Source of the DNA: PALSA-188 sp963720075 | Lineage (GTDB): Bacteria > Acidobacteriota > Terriglobia > Terriglobales > Acidobacteriaceae | DNA: 64,000 nt | Assembly: GCA_963720075.1 (NCBI GenBank) | Contig: CAVREG010000019.1 | Location: 868,001 to 932,000, forward strand | Direction: 5' to 3' | Part shown: positions 24,575 through 32,613 of the stretch, piece by piece | Position numbering within the stretch: the stretch's first letter is position 1 | How the letters are laid out: each line of letters begins with the position of its first letter | The notes under the pieces: generated by a model | The model's database searches: none | What the model was told of the DNA's origin: nothing | The model's input: the letters and a program-made list of their open reading frames with translations, nothing else | Position numbers and translations under genes: made by a program

Positions 24575-26929
24575 CTACGCTGGATTAAACGACTCGAGCA
24601 ACTCAATCGAGATCGAATTCACAACAGAATTGTCCGACGAAACAACTTGTCTGGTACTCCGGTTCCATTCGAAGCGCTCAATCTTGTTAGATGAGTGCGC
24701 CAGCACTGGCACTCCATTTAGCCTGACCTCATGCGCTTCGCAGCAAATCACATGCACAACATGTTCATCCTCGACGCGGAAGTATAGAAATCTGGCATCG
24801 CTCGTCCATTCGTTCCATGTCCACATTTCTGTTGGCGGATCACCGAAGATCATAAAATGTTTCTTACCCTGAACCTCGTAGCAATAGACCGATGGACTAT
24901 TGTCATCGTCAACCAATTCGGCTCGTGAAACCTTCCCAATCTCGCGAGTCGCCCATAGGGGCCGCAGCAACACCGCATGTTCCGTCGGAAGCTTTACGCG
25001 GTTACTCAAACGCAAAGTTGACGCGGGATCTTTTCTTCCGTAAGCGAGGGATACAAAATCAGCCTCCATTACGTCCGTCCACCCTTCGTGTACCGGAAGC
25101 AATGCCAAACCGTGGAAGCCGTGTTTCGGAGATTTGTCCCTGTCCGCCGCAACAAGACCATCGGCGGTTTTCTCGAGTGCAAGCTCCGATGCAAAATGCC
25201 AATTGATTTCGATCTGGTGTTCTTTCTTTCCTTCCACAACATCCCGCGTTAACCAAAATTTCTCATGAAGATAGAAAATGAAACGCCGATGCAGAACTGG
25301 ATCAGGCAGGCGCATATAACCGTTATGGCTTGCTGCGAATAACGTGAACGCTTCGCCCGCAATCCACCGGTCGCAATGAACATTGGGAACTGACTTCCAC
25401 GCGAACGGCCCATCGGGAATCGCTTGATCCAGGCCATCCACCCGCAATGTATTGTGTGCGCCCGTGCCGCGAAAGAGATCACGTTCGCCACATATGTAGC
25501 AGAATGCGCCAGGATCAACCAGCCAACGGCGTCCGCCAATTGCCACGGTGACGCTCAGAGCGTCGGCATGGCCATGGCCACTGCGTCCGGTTCCTTGCGG
25601 TCCAGCGTCAATGACCATTTGCAGCGGGACTTTGCCGCCGCTGGCCATCACATAGATGCCGCCTGCGTTAAAAGATTTTGCCGCAATGTTCCGCGGATTG
25701 TTCGCGGGTTTGTCGAAGTAGGAAATTCCCTGCCGCCCGAAAAGCCACGCTGCCTCCTCTGTCAACGAAGTCGCAGATTGTAAATCTTCGCGTTGAAACA
25801 GTATCGCGCCCAACGCCAGCGGATCAGTCATGTGCTCGCTTCGATTCCGTCGAGGATTGAAAACACGTCCGCCATCGTCATCTCCAAAACCCTCGGCCAA
25901 ACCGGCCTGCGATACTGCGGCAAGCACGTCGAGCATTTTGTACAGTACTGCATCGAAATCAGCGGGGATGTCTATTCCGTTGCGGCCCGCAAGAGTTCTC
26001 GCATGCAAAAAGAAATCCAACGCATAAACGTGGTAGTAGAGCGACTGCTCAAAATAAACCCCGTCCGGCCGCACCTGCCTCTGCGCCTCCTGAAGCATGA
26101 TGCGCCAGCCATTCGCACGCCAACGCCCGGCGGCGGAAATCTCAGGACACATCGTTCCAATAAACAAAAGGGCAACCGCCTCTCCTAATAAATGCGTATT
26201 AGGAGAAAAGTATGTCGAGAGATACTGTTCGATATATCGCCCGCTTAGCGCCAGCGCCTGCGTGACGTCCCTTCGGAAATCTGATTCAACTGCTTGACCC
26301 GAGAGCAGCGACAGCACCCACAGCCATGACAAACTTCGGAACGCGATCTCCAAAGTGCTGGCCCAATTAATGCCAATTGGATAAGGATTCTTCCGCCGCC
26401 ATGAGTACCACTGTGCTTGCAGTTCAGTCACGTAGCGCTTGTCCTCAGTTAGCAAATACGCTTTCGCTAGCATCACGAGGTGCTGATGACGATTCAACTC
26501 CCAAATAACTTTGTGATCGCCAACCAGATCAAAATCCAAAAAATCAATTTTGAACCATGGCTTCGTTGGCGCGCGCTTCCCGTGCACCGCATCCATGTGC
26601 CAGTCAATCTGCGCTCCGTAGTCCAAATCGACATAACCCAACAAACGGAAGCGATGACGGCAAATCTCGTCGGCCTCTCGAACAATGCTCTCTACCTCCG
26701 CACCCATCTTCTCTTTAAGGAGCGAAATGAGATCTGGCAACTCAGCCGGGGAGAAAAAGAAATTCCCGCGCGAAGCCACGGCATTGTTCAGCCCATTTTG
26801 ATTTGAACGCAAGCCCGCGCGGTACAAAGCCAAATCAATTCGCTTATGCACTTCCTGGGCGAGCCGCGTCCGCCGTTCCTCCCAATCCATTTGGGTAACG
26901 CGCGACCACGTTTTGCTAAATCGGTTCAT
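24575..26929 (-). CDS. Heparinase II/III-family polysaccharide lyase-like protein
   Basis: A 784-residue protein. The N-terminal half is an alpha-toroid-like domain (about 30-400) with FDLVGDHKVIWELNRHQHLV, INWASTLEIAFRSLSWLW and YFSPNTHLLGEAVAL, strong marks of the heparinase II/III N-terminal domain. The C-terminal half is a beta-sandwich with GHGHADALSVTVAIGGRRWL, VDPGAFCYICGERDLFRGTG and AHNTLRVDGLDQ, the catalytic-region signature. It would cleave acidic polysaccharides by beta-elimination; no signal peptide is visible. The ATG at 26929 (MNRFSKTWSR) is preferred to an upstream frame start at 26983. It heads an operon with asnB and diverges from a FemAB-like gene, as in bacterial exopolysaccharide loci. 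Confidence 0.87.
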   Translation of the reverse strand: MNRFSKTWSRVTQMDWEERRTRLAQEVHKRIDLALYRAGLRSNQNGLNNAVASRGNFFFSPAELPDLISLLKEKMGAEVESIVREADEICRHRFRLLGYVDLDYGAQIDWHMDAVHGKRAPTKPWFKIDFLDFDLVGDHKVIWELNRHQHLVMLAKAYLLTEDKRYVTELQAQWYSWRRKNPYPIGINWASTLEIAFRSLSWLWVLSLLSGQAVESDFRRDVTQALALSGRYIEQYLSTYFSPNTHLLGEAVALLFIGTMCPEISAAGRWRANGWRIMLQEAQRQVRPDGVYFEQSLYYHVYALDFFLHARTLAGRNGIDIPADFDAVLYKMLDVLAAVSQAGLAEGFGDDDGGRVFNPRRNRSEHMTDPLALGAILFQREDLQSATSLTEEAAWLFGRQGISYFDKPANNPRNIAAKSFNAGGIYVMASGGKVPLQMVIDAGPQGTGRSGHGHADALSVTVAIGGRRWLVDPGAFCYICGERDLFRGTGAHNTLRVDGLDQAIPDGPFAWKSVPNVHCDRWIAGEAFTLFAASHNGYMRLPDPVLHRRFIFYLHEKFWLTRDVVEGKKEHQIEINWHFASELALEKTADGLVAADRDKSPKHGFHGLALLPVHEGWTDVMEADFVSLAYGRKDPASTLRLSNRVKLPTEHAVLLRPLWATREIGKVSRAELVDDDNSPSVYCYEVQGKKHFMIFGDPPTEMWTWNEWTSDARFLYFRVEDEHVVHVICCEAHEVRLNGVPVLAHSSNKIERFEWNRSTRQVVSSDNSVVNSISIELLESFNPA

Positions 26930-27082
26930 CACAATGCTAATTAATCCTAATGCTAAGTATCCTCTGCCACGCCATTGCGGCACCGAATAATCAGGTTACG
27001 CGGGTAACAGCTTCATTGGCCTGCTTTTCTTGAGTATCAACAGCCTGGGCTAAACTACATAGGATTTGAATTCCAAGAATTT

Positions 27083-27099
27083 TTTAGCAGGCTGCTAAA
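27083..27099. promoter_or_regulatory. 17-bp palindrome in divergent gap
   Basis: TTTAGCAG-G-CTGCTAAA is a perfect palindrome with a one-base centre, 45 bases before the FemAB-like start and 154 from the divergent heparinase-like start. It could be an operator or just a small dispersed repeat. Confidence 0.3.
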
Positions 27100-27143
27100 C
27101 GCTATCTCTGAGGCAGTTTGAAGGCGGACCCCTGGGTTTTCAA

Positions 27144-28145
27144 ATGAAGTGCAAAATCGTTGATTTTGAATCCGCCGATTGGGACTCCCTCAATAAATTT
27201 CACGACCGCACCGTATTTCAAACGCGCGAGTGGATTCGCTTCATCAGTCAAACCCAAGATGCCACGCCCCTGTTGCTTCAGTTGCACGAAGGCAGCAACA
27301 TTGCCGGATATTTCACCGGCCTAACCTTCAATCGCTTCGGGGTGAAAATTCTGGGCAGCTCGTTCCCGGGATGGACCACTCCTTACATTGGCTTCAATAT
27401 GGTTCAGGGTGCTCTTCGCAGCGAGGCATTGGCCGCCCTCGAACAATTCGCATGGGACGAACTGAAATGCCTGCACATGGAAGTTTCTGATCCTGGTTTC
27501 ACCGTCGAAGATGGCGAGTCATTAGCGTTCACATGCAGTTCCTACGCGTCCTATCACACCGATCTCACCAAGTCAGAGGATGACCTCTTCAATGCAATGG
27601 ACAGCGCCTGCCGCCGCTGCATTCGCAAAGCAGAAAAAAGCGGCGTGACCATCGAAGAAGCTCACGACGTCAAATTCGCCGACGAATACTATGAACAGTT
27701 GAAAGATGTATTCGCGAAACAAGAATTGGTGCCTACCTATGACGTTGAGCGTGTTCGGGCCTTGATCGAAAATCTGGAACCAGCGGGTCACGTTCTATTA
27801 GTTCGCGCACGCGATGCCGAAGGGAAGTGCATCGCCACCGGCATCTTTCCCGGCTTCAATAAAATCGCAGAATTCTGGGGCAACGCCAGCTTCCGTTCCA
27901 GCCAGAACCTCCGTCCCAACGAGTTGATTCACTGGTATGCAATGCGTTTCTGGAAGCGGCGCGGCGCAGAAGTGTACGATTGGGGCGGCGAAGGCGCGTA
28001 CAAAGAAAAATATGGATGTGTAGCGAATCAAGTTCCCTGGTTCACCAAATCGCGCTACGAATTAATTTCAAAACTACGCGGCGAAGCTAAGAAGATGTTC
28101 GAGCGCAAACAAAAAGTCCTGGGTTGGTGGACAAAAGCCACGTAG
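27144..28145 (+). CDS. FemAB/GNAT-like acyltransferase of polysaccharide loci
   Basis: A 333-residue protein with tandem GNAT-like halves, as in FemAB-related (BioF2-like acetyltransferase) proteins. VFQTREWIRFI with a downstream LGSSFPGWTTPYIGFN lies in the first half, and CRRCIRKAEKSGVTIEEA and the end motif YDWGGEGAYKEKYGCVANQV in the second. Family members transfer acyl or aminoacyl groups and are common in exosortase and exopolysaccharide clusters. It is transcribed away from the heparinase-like and asnB genes and probably belongs to the same functional group. The substrate is unknown. Confidence 0.82.
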   Translation: MKCKIVDFESADWDSLNKFHDRTVFQTREWIRFISQTQDATPLLLQLHEGSNIAGYFTGLTFNRFGVKILGSSFPGWTTPYIGFNMVQGALRSEALAALEQFAWDELKCLHMEVSDPGFTVEDGESLAFTCSSYASYHTDLTKSEDDLFNAMDSACRRCIRKAEKSGVTIEEAHDVKFADEYYEQLKDVFAKQELVPTYDVERVRALIENLEPAGHVLLVRARDAEGKCIATGIFPGFNKIAEFWGNASFRSSQNLRPNELIHWYAMRFWKRRGAEVYDWGGEGAYKEKYGCVANQVPWFTKSRYELISKLRGEAKKMFERKQKVLGWWTKAT

Positions 28146-28218
28146 GGCGAGTGCGCTGTGTGCGCCATGTCTCGCCGCCTCTGCGAGACATGGGACCGTC
28201 GGCTACCTCGTTTGCAGT

Positions 28219-28635
28219 CTACTTCTTTCCTGCTAATCTCCCCCCTCCGCGCAAGCTATCAAACGCAATCGCACCAGCCCCGAGAAAAATAAGCGCAAAC
28301 GCAATCGCTGCCAGAGCGAGGGGAAACTGATATCCATGTTCCGCCATGAGACCGTTCTTCCAATGTACTTTCCAAATCGCGACCACCATGTCTATGGTAA
28401 TGGCCAGCGCGGCAAGGCGGGTCAAGAAGCCAGCAATCACCAGAATCCCTCCAAAAAATTCCGCCGCCGCCGAAAAATATGCCAGCCATCCCGGCAATCC
28501 CAGGCCGCTTACCATTTGCACGTGATGCGAAAGCCCTCCAAATACTTTGCTGGAACCGTGGGCAATCATGATGATTCCCAGCACAAGCCGCAAAATAAGC
28601 AACGCTAGTGGTTGAAGCCGATCAAGGTAACGCAA
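28219..28635 (-). CDS. DoxX-family membrane protein
   Basis: A 138-residue protein with four hydrophobic helices: LALLILRLVLGIIMIAHGSS, AYFSAAAEFFGGILVIAGFL, LAALAITIDMVVAIWKVHW and ALAAIAFALIFLGAGAIAF. The HGSSKVFGGL motif after helix 1 and the AAAEFFGG motif of helix 2 are DoxX hallmarks. The family is named for a thiosulfate:quinone oxidoreductase subunit, but most bacterial members are of unknown role, some linked to redox stress. Likely a single gene. Confidence 0.88.
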   Translation of the reverse strand: MRYLDRLQPLALLILRLVLGIIMIAHGSSKVFGGLSHHVQMVSGLGLPGWLAYFSAAAEFFGGILVIAGFLTRLAALAITIDMVVAIWKVHWKNGLMAEHGYQFPLALAAIAFALIFLGAGAIAFDSLRGGGRLAGKK

Positions 28636-29373
28636 TATCTTCCTCCCGCTGAACCGAACAGATTACCGCATCAACTGGTTTTATGCGCGGCGGAATCGGT
28701 AAGGAGGGGGGCGTATTTCCTGGCAGGCTGCGAGAAATTTATTTTATCGATATGCCTTTTGAAAGGGCGCGCTTTTGCACTTTCCGGAAAAGCCCACCAG
28801 GCAGGCCAGACTTTCAGGAGTGCCGATTTGTGTGTTTGGATGATGACTGCCCGACTGAAAGTCGGGCCGTTCCTTTCCGCCCGCATTTATCCGCAGCGTG
28901 GCCAGTCGCGGCGTAACTCCTTTAATCTAAGCAGCTGCGGCAACCGGCTCGTTCTTAAATCAGCGTCTGCGGCCGAGGCCGGTGCTTTCTCCCTTTGGAA
29001 TGTGCGGTGTGGGGCTTGGGACGAATTTCTCCCGCTTGTACACAGACCTTCGTACTCTTCTTAGTACTTTAGTTACGATTCCTGTCCCGGGCACGAATCC
29101 CGCCCGTCCTCGCTACTGCTAATTGTATTCATCGCTCTCCACAACCCAATATCTAGGGGCATCGCAAAAATTATCTGAGGTTACCTTCCAGAAAACCCCC
29201 ATAAAACCCAGCAAAACGCGGAGATTCGCTTTGACCTGCTGCAAATGGGGGCTGATATATGCTCAGTCCACGTAATTCACTCGAACTGAATTTATCTGGG
29301 AAGCGCGTTCGGGAATTTTTTCCCAACCTGTCCTGTTTTGGCAGGCGCGTTCTGGTGAAAGACTCTGAAAATT
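28636..29373. other. Long intergenic region before the pil operon
   Basis: About 740 bases with no convincing gene. It contains a copy of the dispersed CGACTGAAAGTCG repeat at about 28803-28878 and a C-rich stretch near 29080-29110. The last 130 bases (from about 29240) must hold the promoter of the HTH-pil operon; no consensus is clear. Open frames here show no family resemblance. Confidence 0.45.
28803..28878. repeat. Dispersed CGACTGAAAGTCG fold-back repeat (partial copy)
   Basis: The left part holds AGACTTTCAG and the right part GCCCGACTGAAAGTCGGGCC, a perfect 20-bp imperfectly centred palindrome. It resembles the copies in the acc operon at 38926-38999 and 39632-39708. Confidence 0.55.
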
Positions 29374-29610
29374 ATGGCCGACTCGCGGGAAGTAATGAAC
29401 ATTCGCCAGGCGTCGCAATACCTGGGTGTGAGTCCGGACACGCTTTACAAATACGTAGGCGAGCAAAAGATTCCTGCTTTCAAGTTGGGCAACCGCTGGC
29501 GCTTCAAAAAGTCCAGGCTGGATCAGTGGATGGAAGAAAAGTCGAGCCAGATGGAAGTGAAGAGCAAGAACAAACCGAAGGCGGCTTCCAAAGCTGCCGG
29601 GCAATCGTAA
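29374..29610 (+). CDS. Excisionase-like helix-turn-helix protein upstream of pilM
   Basis: A 78-residue protein with a single MerR/excisionase-type winged HTH: MNIRQASQYLGVSPDTLYKY, then VGEQKIPAFKLGNRWRFKKS and RLDQWMEE. A Lys/Ser/Ala-rich tail follows (about 56-78). Despite the family name there is no phage or integrase nearby. It ends ten bases before pilM and is almost certainly co-transcribed with it, so it is a candidate regulator of the pilus operon, or a DNA-binding adaptor. Confidence 0.82.
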   Translation: MADSREVMNIRQASQYLGVSPDTLYKYVGEQKIPAFKLGNRWRFKKSRLDQWMEEKSSQMEVKSKNKPKAASKAAGQS

Positions 29611-29620
29611 AGGCGGACAC

Positions 29621-30676
29621 ATGTTTGGATTAGGAACAAAGACGATTGTTGGACTGGATGTGGGATCTTCAAGCATCAAGGCAGTGGAACTTAAAAAGGG
29701 ACGCAACGGAATCGAAGTTGTCCATTTGGGATTAGAACCGCTGGCGCCAGATATCGTGGTGGATTCCATGATCGTGGACTCTGGAACTGTTTCCAGCGCG
29801 ATCTCGAAACTCTTCGCCGACAACCAGATTAAAACCAAGAACGTCGCCACAGCTGTGAGCGGTCACTCCGTCATCGTCAAGAAGATTTCGCTGCCATCCA
29901 TGAGCGACCAGGAATTGGCCGAGACCATTCAGAAGGAAGCCGCACAACATATTCCCTTCGACTTGGCCGACGTAAACCTCGATTATCAGATTCTTTCCGA
30001 AGATATTGGCAATCCGCAGATGGACGTTTTGCTGGTTGCCGTCAAGAAGGACAAGATTCTGAATTACACCAACGTACTCTCGATGTCCGGCAGAAGTCCC
30101 GCTATCGTGGATATTGATGCCCTCGCATTGCAAAACTGTTACGAGTACAACTATGAGCCTGCGCCGGGCCAGGTGGTGGCGCTCTTGAACCTGGGCGCGA
30201 GCGTCATGAACATCAATATCGTAAAAGGCACTACGCCGCTGTTCCCGCGTGACGTCAGTGTTGGTGGCCACCAATACACAGACTCCTTGCAGAAGGAACT
30301 CGATCTGAGCTTTGAAGACGCGGAATCTCTTAAGCTCGGCCACAAAGTGGGCACGGTCAGCGAAGACGCAAAGACTCCGGTCCTGCAGCAGGTGACCGAA
30401 ATCATCGTATTGGAAATCCAAAAGACGTTTGACTTTTTCCGCGCCAGCTCCGCTGGGGAACATATCGAAAAGATTTATCTGGCTGGAGGATCCTCGAAGG
30501 TTCCCGGATTAGTCGAGGCTCTGCGCCAGGAGTTTTCGTTGCCGGTCGAAATCTTCAATCCGTTTCAAAAGATTGCGCCTCCCATAGACGGGCCGGGAGT
30601 CGGGCTGATCGAGCAGAATGCAGGCCAGTTGGCGGTTGCCGTAGGTTTGGCATTAAGGAGCTTTGAAGACTTATGA
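29621..30676 (+). CDS. pilM: Type IV pilus assembly protein PilM
   Basis: A 351-residue actin-like ATPase of the type IV pilus inner-membrane alignment complex, cytoplasmic, binding the PilN N-terminus. It starts GTKTIVGLDVGSSSIKAVEL (phosphate 1 motif), then KKISLPSMSDQELAETIQKE and AAQHIPFDLADVNLDYQIL, typical of PilM. The adenosine motif is IYLAGGSSKVPGLVEALRQ. It overlaps pilN by four bases (ATGA). Confidence 0.93.
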   Translation: MFGLGTKTIVGLDVGSSSIKAVELKKGRNGIEVVHLGLEPLAPDIVVDSMIVDSGTVSSAISKLFADNQIKTKNVATAVSGHSVIVKKISLPSMSDQELAETIQKEAAQHIPFDLADVNLDYQILSEDIGNPQMDVLLVAVKKDKILNYTNVLSMSGRSPAIVDIDALALQNCYEYNYEPAPGQVVALLNLGASVMNINIVKGTTPLFPRDVSVGGHQYTDSLQKELDLSFEDAESLKLGHKVGTVSEDAKTPVLQQVTEIIVLEIQKTFDFFRASSAGEHIEKIYLAGGSSKVPGLVEALRQEFSLPVEIFNPFQKIAPPIDGPGVGLIEQNAGQLAVAVGLALRSFEDL

Positions 30677-31260
30677 TCCGAATCAATCTGCTGGGAGCAT
30701 CGAAACCGAGAAATAAGCGCGGCGCTGCGTCGTCCGCGGCAGTGATGGAGATGGGGGAAACTGGATCTCCAAAATTCAAACTGCTGATCGTGCTGGCGAT
30801 CGTAGGTTCGCTCAACTTTGCCTATTGGTACAACCTCGACAAGCAAAGTAAGAGCATAACCGTCCAGATGGCTGCCGCCGAGCAGAAAAACCGCGAACTG
30901 GCGGACGTAAAAGCAAAATACCTCGAGCGGCAACGTCAGGCAGACAGCTACAAACGCCGCGTGGATGTCATTGACCAATTGCGCGCCGGTCAGACAGGTC
31001 CCGTAAACCTGTTGGATACGGTCGGCAAGACTGTCAATGGTACCGACGCAGTCTGGTTGAGCACCATGAAGGACCAGGGCACGAGCGTGGCCATCGAAGG
31101 CATGGCTCTAAGCACCGATGCGGTTGCAAATCTGATCCAGAATCTCGAAAAGACCGGTTATTTCAAGAACATCGAGATCAAAGAGACTTACCAGGACGAC
31201 ACGCTTAAAGATATGCAGGCATTTCAATTTACTTTGACCTGCGAAAAGTTGAAAGCCTAA
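30673..31260 (+). CDS. pilN: Type IV pilus assembly protein PilN
   Basis: A 195-residue bitopic inner-membrane protein. The conserved cytoplasmic N-terminus MIRINLLGASKPRNKRG inserts into PilM. One helix (about 35-52: LLIVLAIVGSLNFAYWY) leads into a periplasmic coiled coil (about 55-105) and a ferredoxin-like domain that pairs with PilO. It overlaps pilM by ATGA and precedes pilO by 11 bases. Length is normal. Confidence 0.9.
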   Translation: MIRINLLGASKPRNKRGAASSAAVMEMGETGSPKFKLLIVLAIVGSLNFAYWYNLDKQSKSITVQMAAAEQKNRELADVKAKYLERQRQADSYKRRVDVIDQLRAGQTGPVNLLDTVGKTVNGTDAVWLSTMKDQGTSVAIEGMALSTDAVANLIQNLEKTGYFKNIEIKETYQDDTLKDMQAFQFTLTCEKLKA

Positions 31261-31271
31261 AGGCGGAGAAA

Positions 31272-31892
31272 ATGGGGAATTTTAACGAATTATCGGGTCT
31301 TAAGCAGTGGGCGGCTTTGGTCGTGGGAGCGGCGCTCGTAAGCATCGCGCTCTACTTCACGGTCTTCAAAAGTCAACGGGCTGCAAACGATTCTGCGGAG
31401 CAGAACTTGCAATCCAAGGTCCGGGAAAACACCGAGCTGGAAGCTTACCGGCCGAAACTTGCCGAAATTGAACGTCAAGTTGCCAGTCTCAAACAGCAAC
31501 TCGATATCGAGCGGCGCATCGTTCCCGATGACAAGGAAGCGGACACTTTTATAAAGATGCTTGACTCCGAAGCTCTCAAGGCCGGAATCGAAGTACGCCG
31601 CTACACCGCGGAGCCGGTCTCCTCGAAAGAGTTTTATTCCGAACTTCCGTTCCAGATCGAATTGGACGGGCCTTATTACTCGGTGCTGAATTTCTTCGAT
31701 CGGGTTAGCAAGCTGGAACGCATTGTGGACATTTCCAACCTGCTCGTGGCCAGCACCAAGAAGCCCAGCGAGGCAAAAGCAGCACATACTTATCAATATG
31801 CAGCGAGCGAGAGCATTGTAGCCACATGCACCGCAACCACGTTCTTCAGTCACGACGCGCCAGCGCCAGCAACTACGCTGGCGAAGAAGTAG
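31272..31892 (+). CDS. pilO: Type IV pilus assembly protein PilO
   Basis: A 206-residue PilO-family protein. A short N-terminus is followed by a membrane helix (LKQWAALVVGAALVSIALYF, about 10-29), a periplasmic coiled coil (about 40-85) and a ferredoxin-like domain with FYSELPFQIELDGPYYSVLN and FFDRVSKLERIVDISNLLV, strong PilO features. It dimerises with PilN in the periplasm and links the inner-membrane platform to PilP and the secretin. Ends nine bases before the pilP-like gene. Confidence 0.9.
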   Translation: MGNFNELSGLKQWAALVVGAALVSIALYFTVFKSQRAANDSAEQNLQSKVRENTELEAYRPKLAEIERQVASLKQQLDIERRIVPDDKEADTFIKMLDSEALKAGIEVRRYTAEPVSSKEFYSELPFQIELDGPYYSVLNFFDRVSKLERIVDISNLLVASTKKPSEAKAAHTYQYAASESIVATCTATTFFSHDAPAPATTLAKK

Positions 31893-31901
31893 GGGAGCCC
31901 T

Positions 31902-32522
31902 ATGAAGCTGATTGCCTCAATTCTGTTAGTGGGAATGACAGCGGGACCTGCCTTCGGACAGAATCCCAACATCATCGCCAACACCAAGAACAAACTTAAT
32001 GCGGTCCAACAGGTCAAGACCGCTGACTCGAACGCTGCCTTGGGGATCACCAAAGCGCCGGCGGCGAAGTCACCCTACAGGTCGGCGAAGCCATCCGCGC
32101 ACAAAACTGCGAAGGCTCACCAGCCCGCACAGGCGATTGCGGTCGAAAATGCTGCGGCGCTGCCGGATAGCACAAACCCGGAAGAGCAGAAGACTATCAA
32201 TATAACTGGGCGAAGGGATCCATTTGTTAGTCCGGTAGTAAGCCGCGCCATGTCAGGTTCAGGCTGCAGTTCCGGCAAGCGCTGCCTGGCCATTGATCAA
32301 ATTAATCTGCGGGGAGTCGTGAAGTCGGATGATGGCATGATCGCCGTAGTCGTCAACGCGCTCGATAAAGCTTATTTCTTGCACGAAAACGATCCCGTGT
32401 TCAACGGATACGTCGTCCGAATCACCGGTGATTCCGTCATTTTCAAAGAGAGCGTGCAGGACAAATTCGGAAAGCCGTTTACACGCGAAGTTACAAAGAA
32501 AATTTTCACGCCGGCAGTTTAG
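31902..32522 (+). CDS. pilP: PilP-like type IV pilus protein
   Basis: A 206-residue exported protein by position and pattern: signal peptide (LIASILLVGMTAGPAFG), a disordered Lys/Ala/Pro linker (about 40-95), then a small beta domain with INITGRRDPFVSPVV, CLAIDQINLRGVVKSDDGMI and AVVVNALDKAYFLHENDPVF, the homology-region pattern of PilP that docks to the secretin PilQ. There is no lipobox Cys, so anchoring differs from the proteobacterial lipoprotein. A SGCSSGKRC segment carries two Cys that might form a disulfide. Ninety-one bases separate it from pilQ. Confidence 0.83.
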   Translation: MKLIASILLVGMTAGPAFGQNPNIIANTKNKLNAVQQVKTADSNAALGITKAPAAKSPYRSAKPSAHKTAKAHQPAQAIAVENAAALPDSTNPEEQKTINITGRRDPFVSPVVSRAMSGSGCSSGKRCLAIDQINLRGVVKSDDGMIAVVVNALDKAYFLHENDPVFNGYVVRITGDSVIFKESVQDKFGKPFTREVTKKIFTPAV

Positions 32523-32613
32523 GCCCTGAAAAAGGAGCCGGTCATCCGGCGCTGTAAAAATCTGTTCAGAAAGTCACGGGGAAGTTAGAGCGTAACCCGT
32601 AGGGAGAAGCGAA

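Noticed and set aside
29374..29610. Excisionase-like protein as evidence of a prophage or integrated element
   Set aside because: No integrase, attachment repeat or phage gene is nearby; it is joined to the pil operon.
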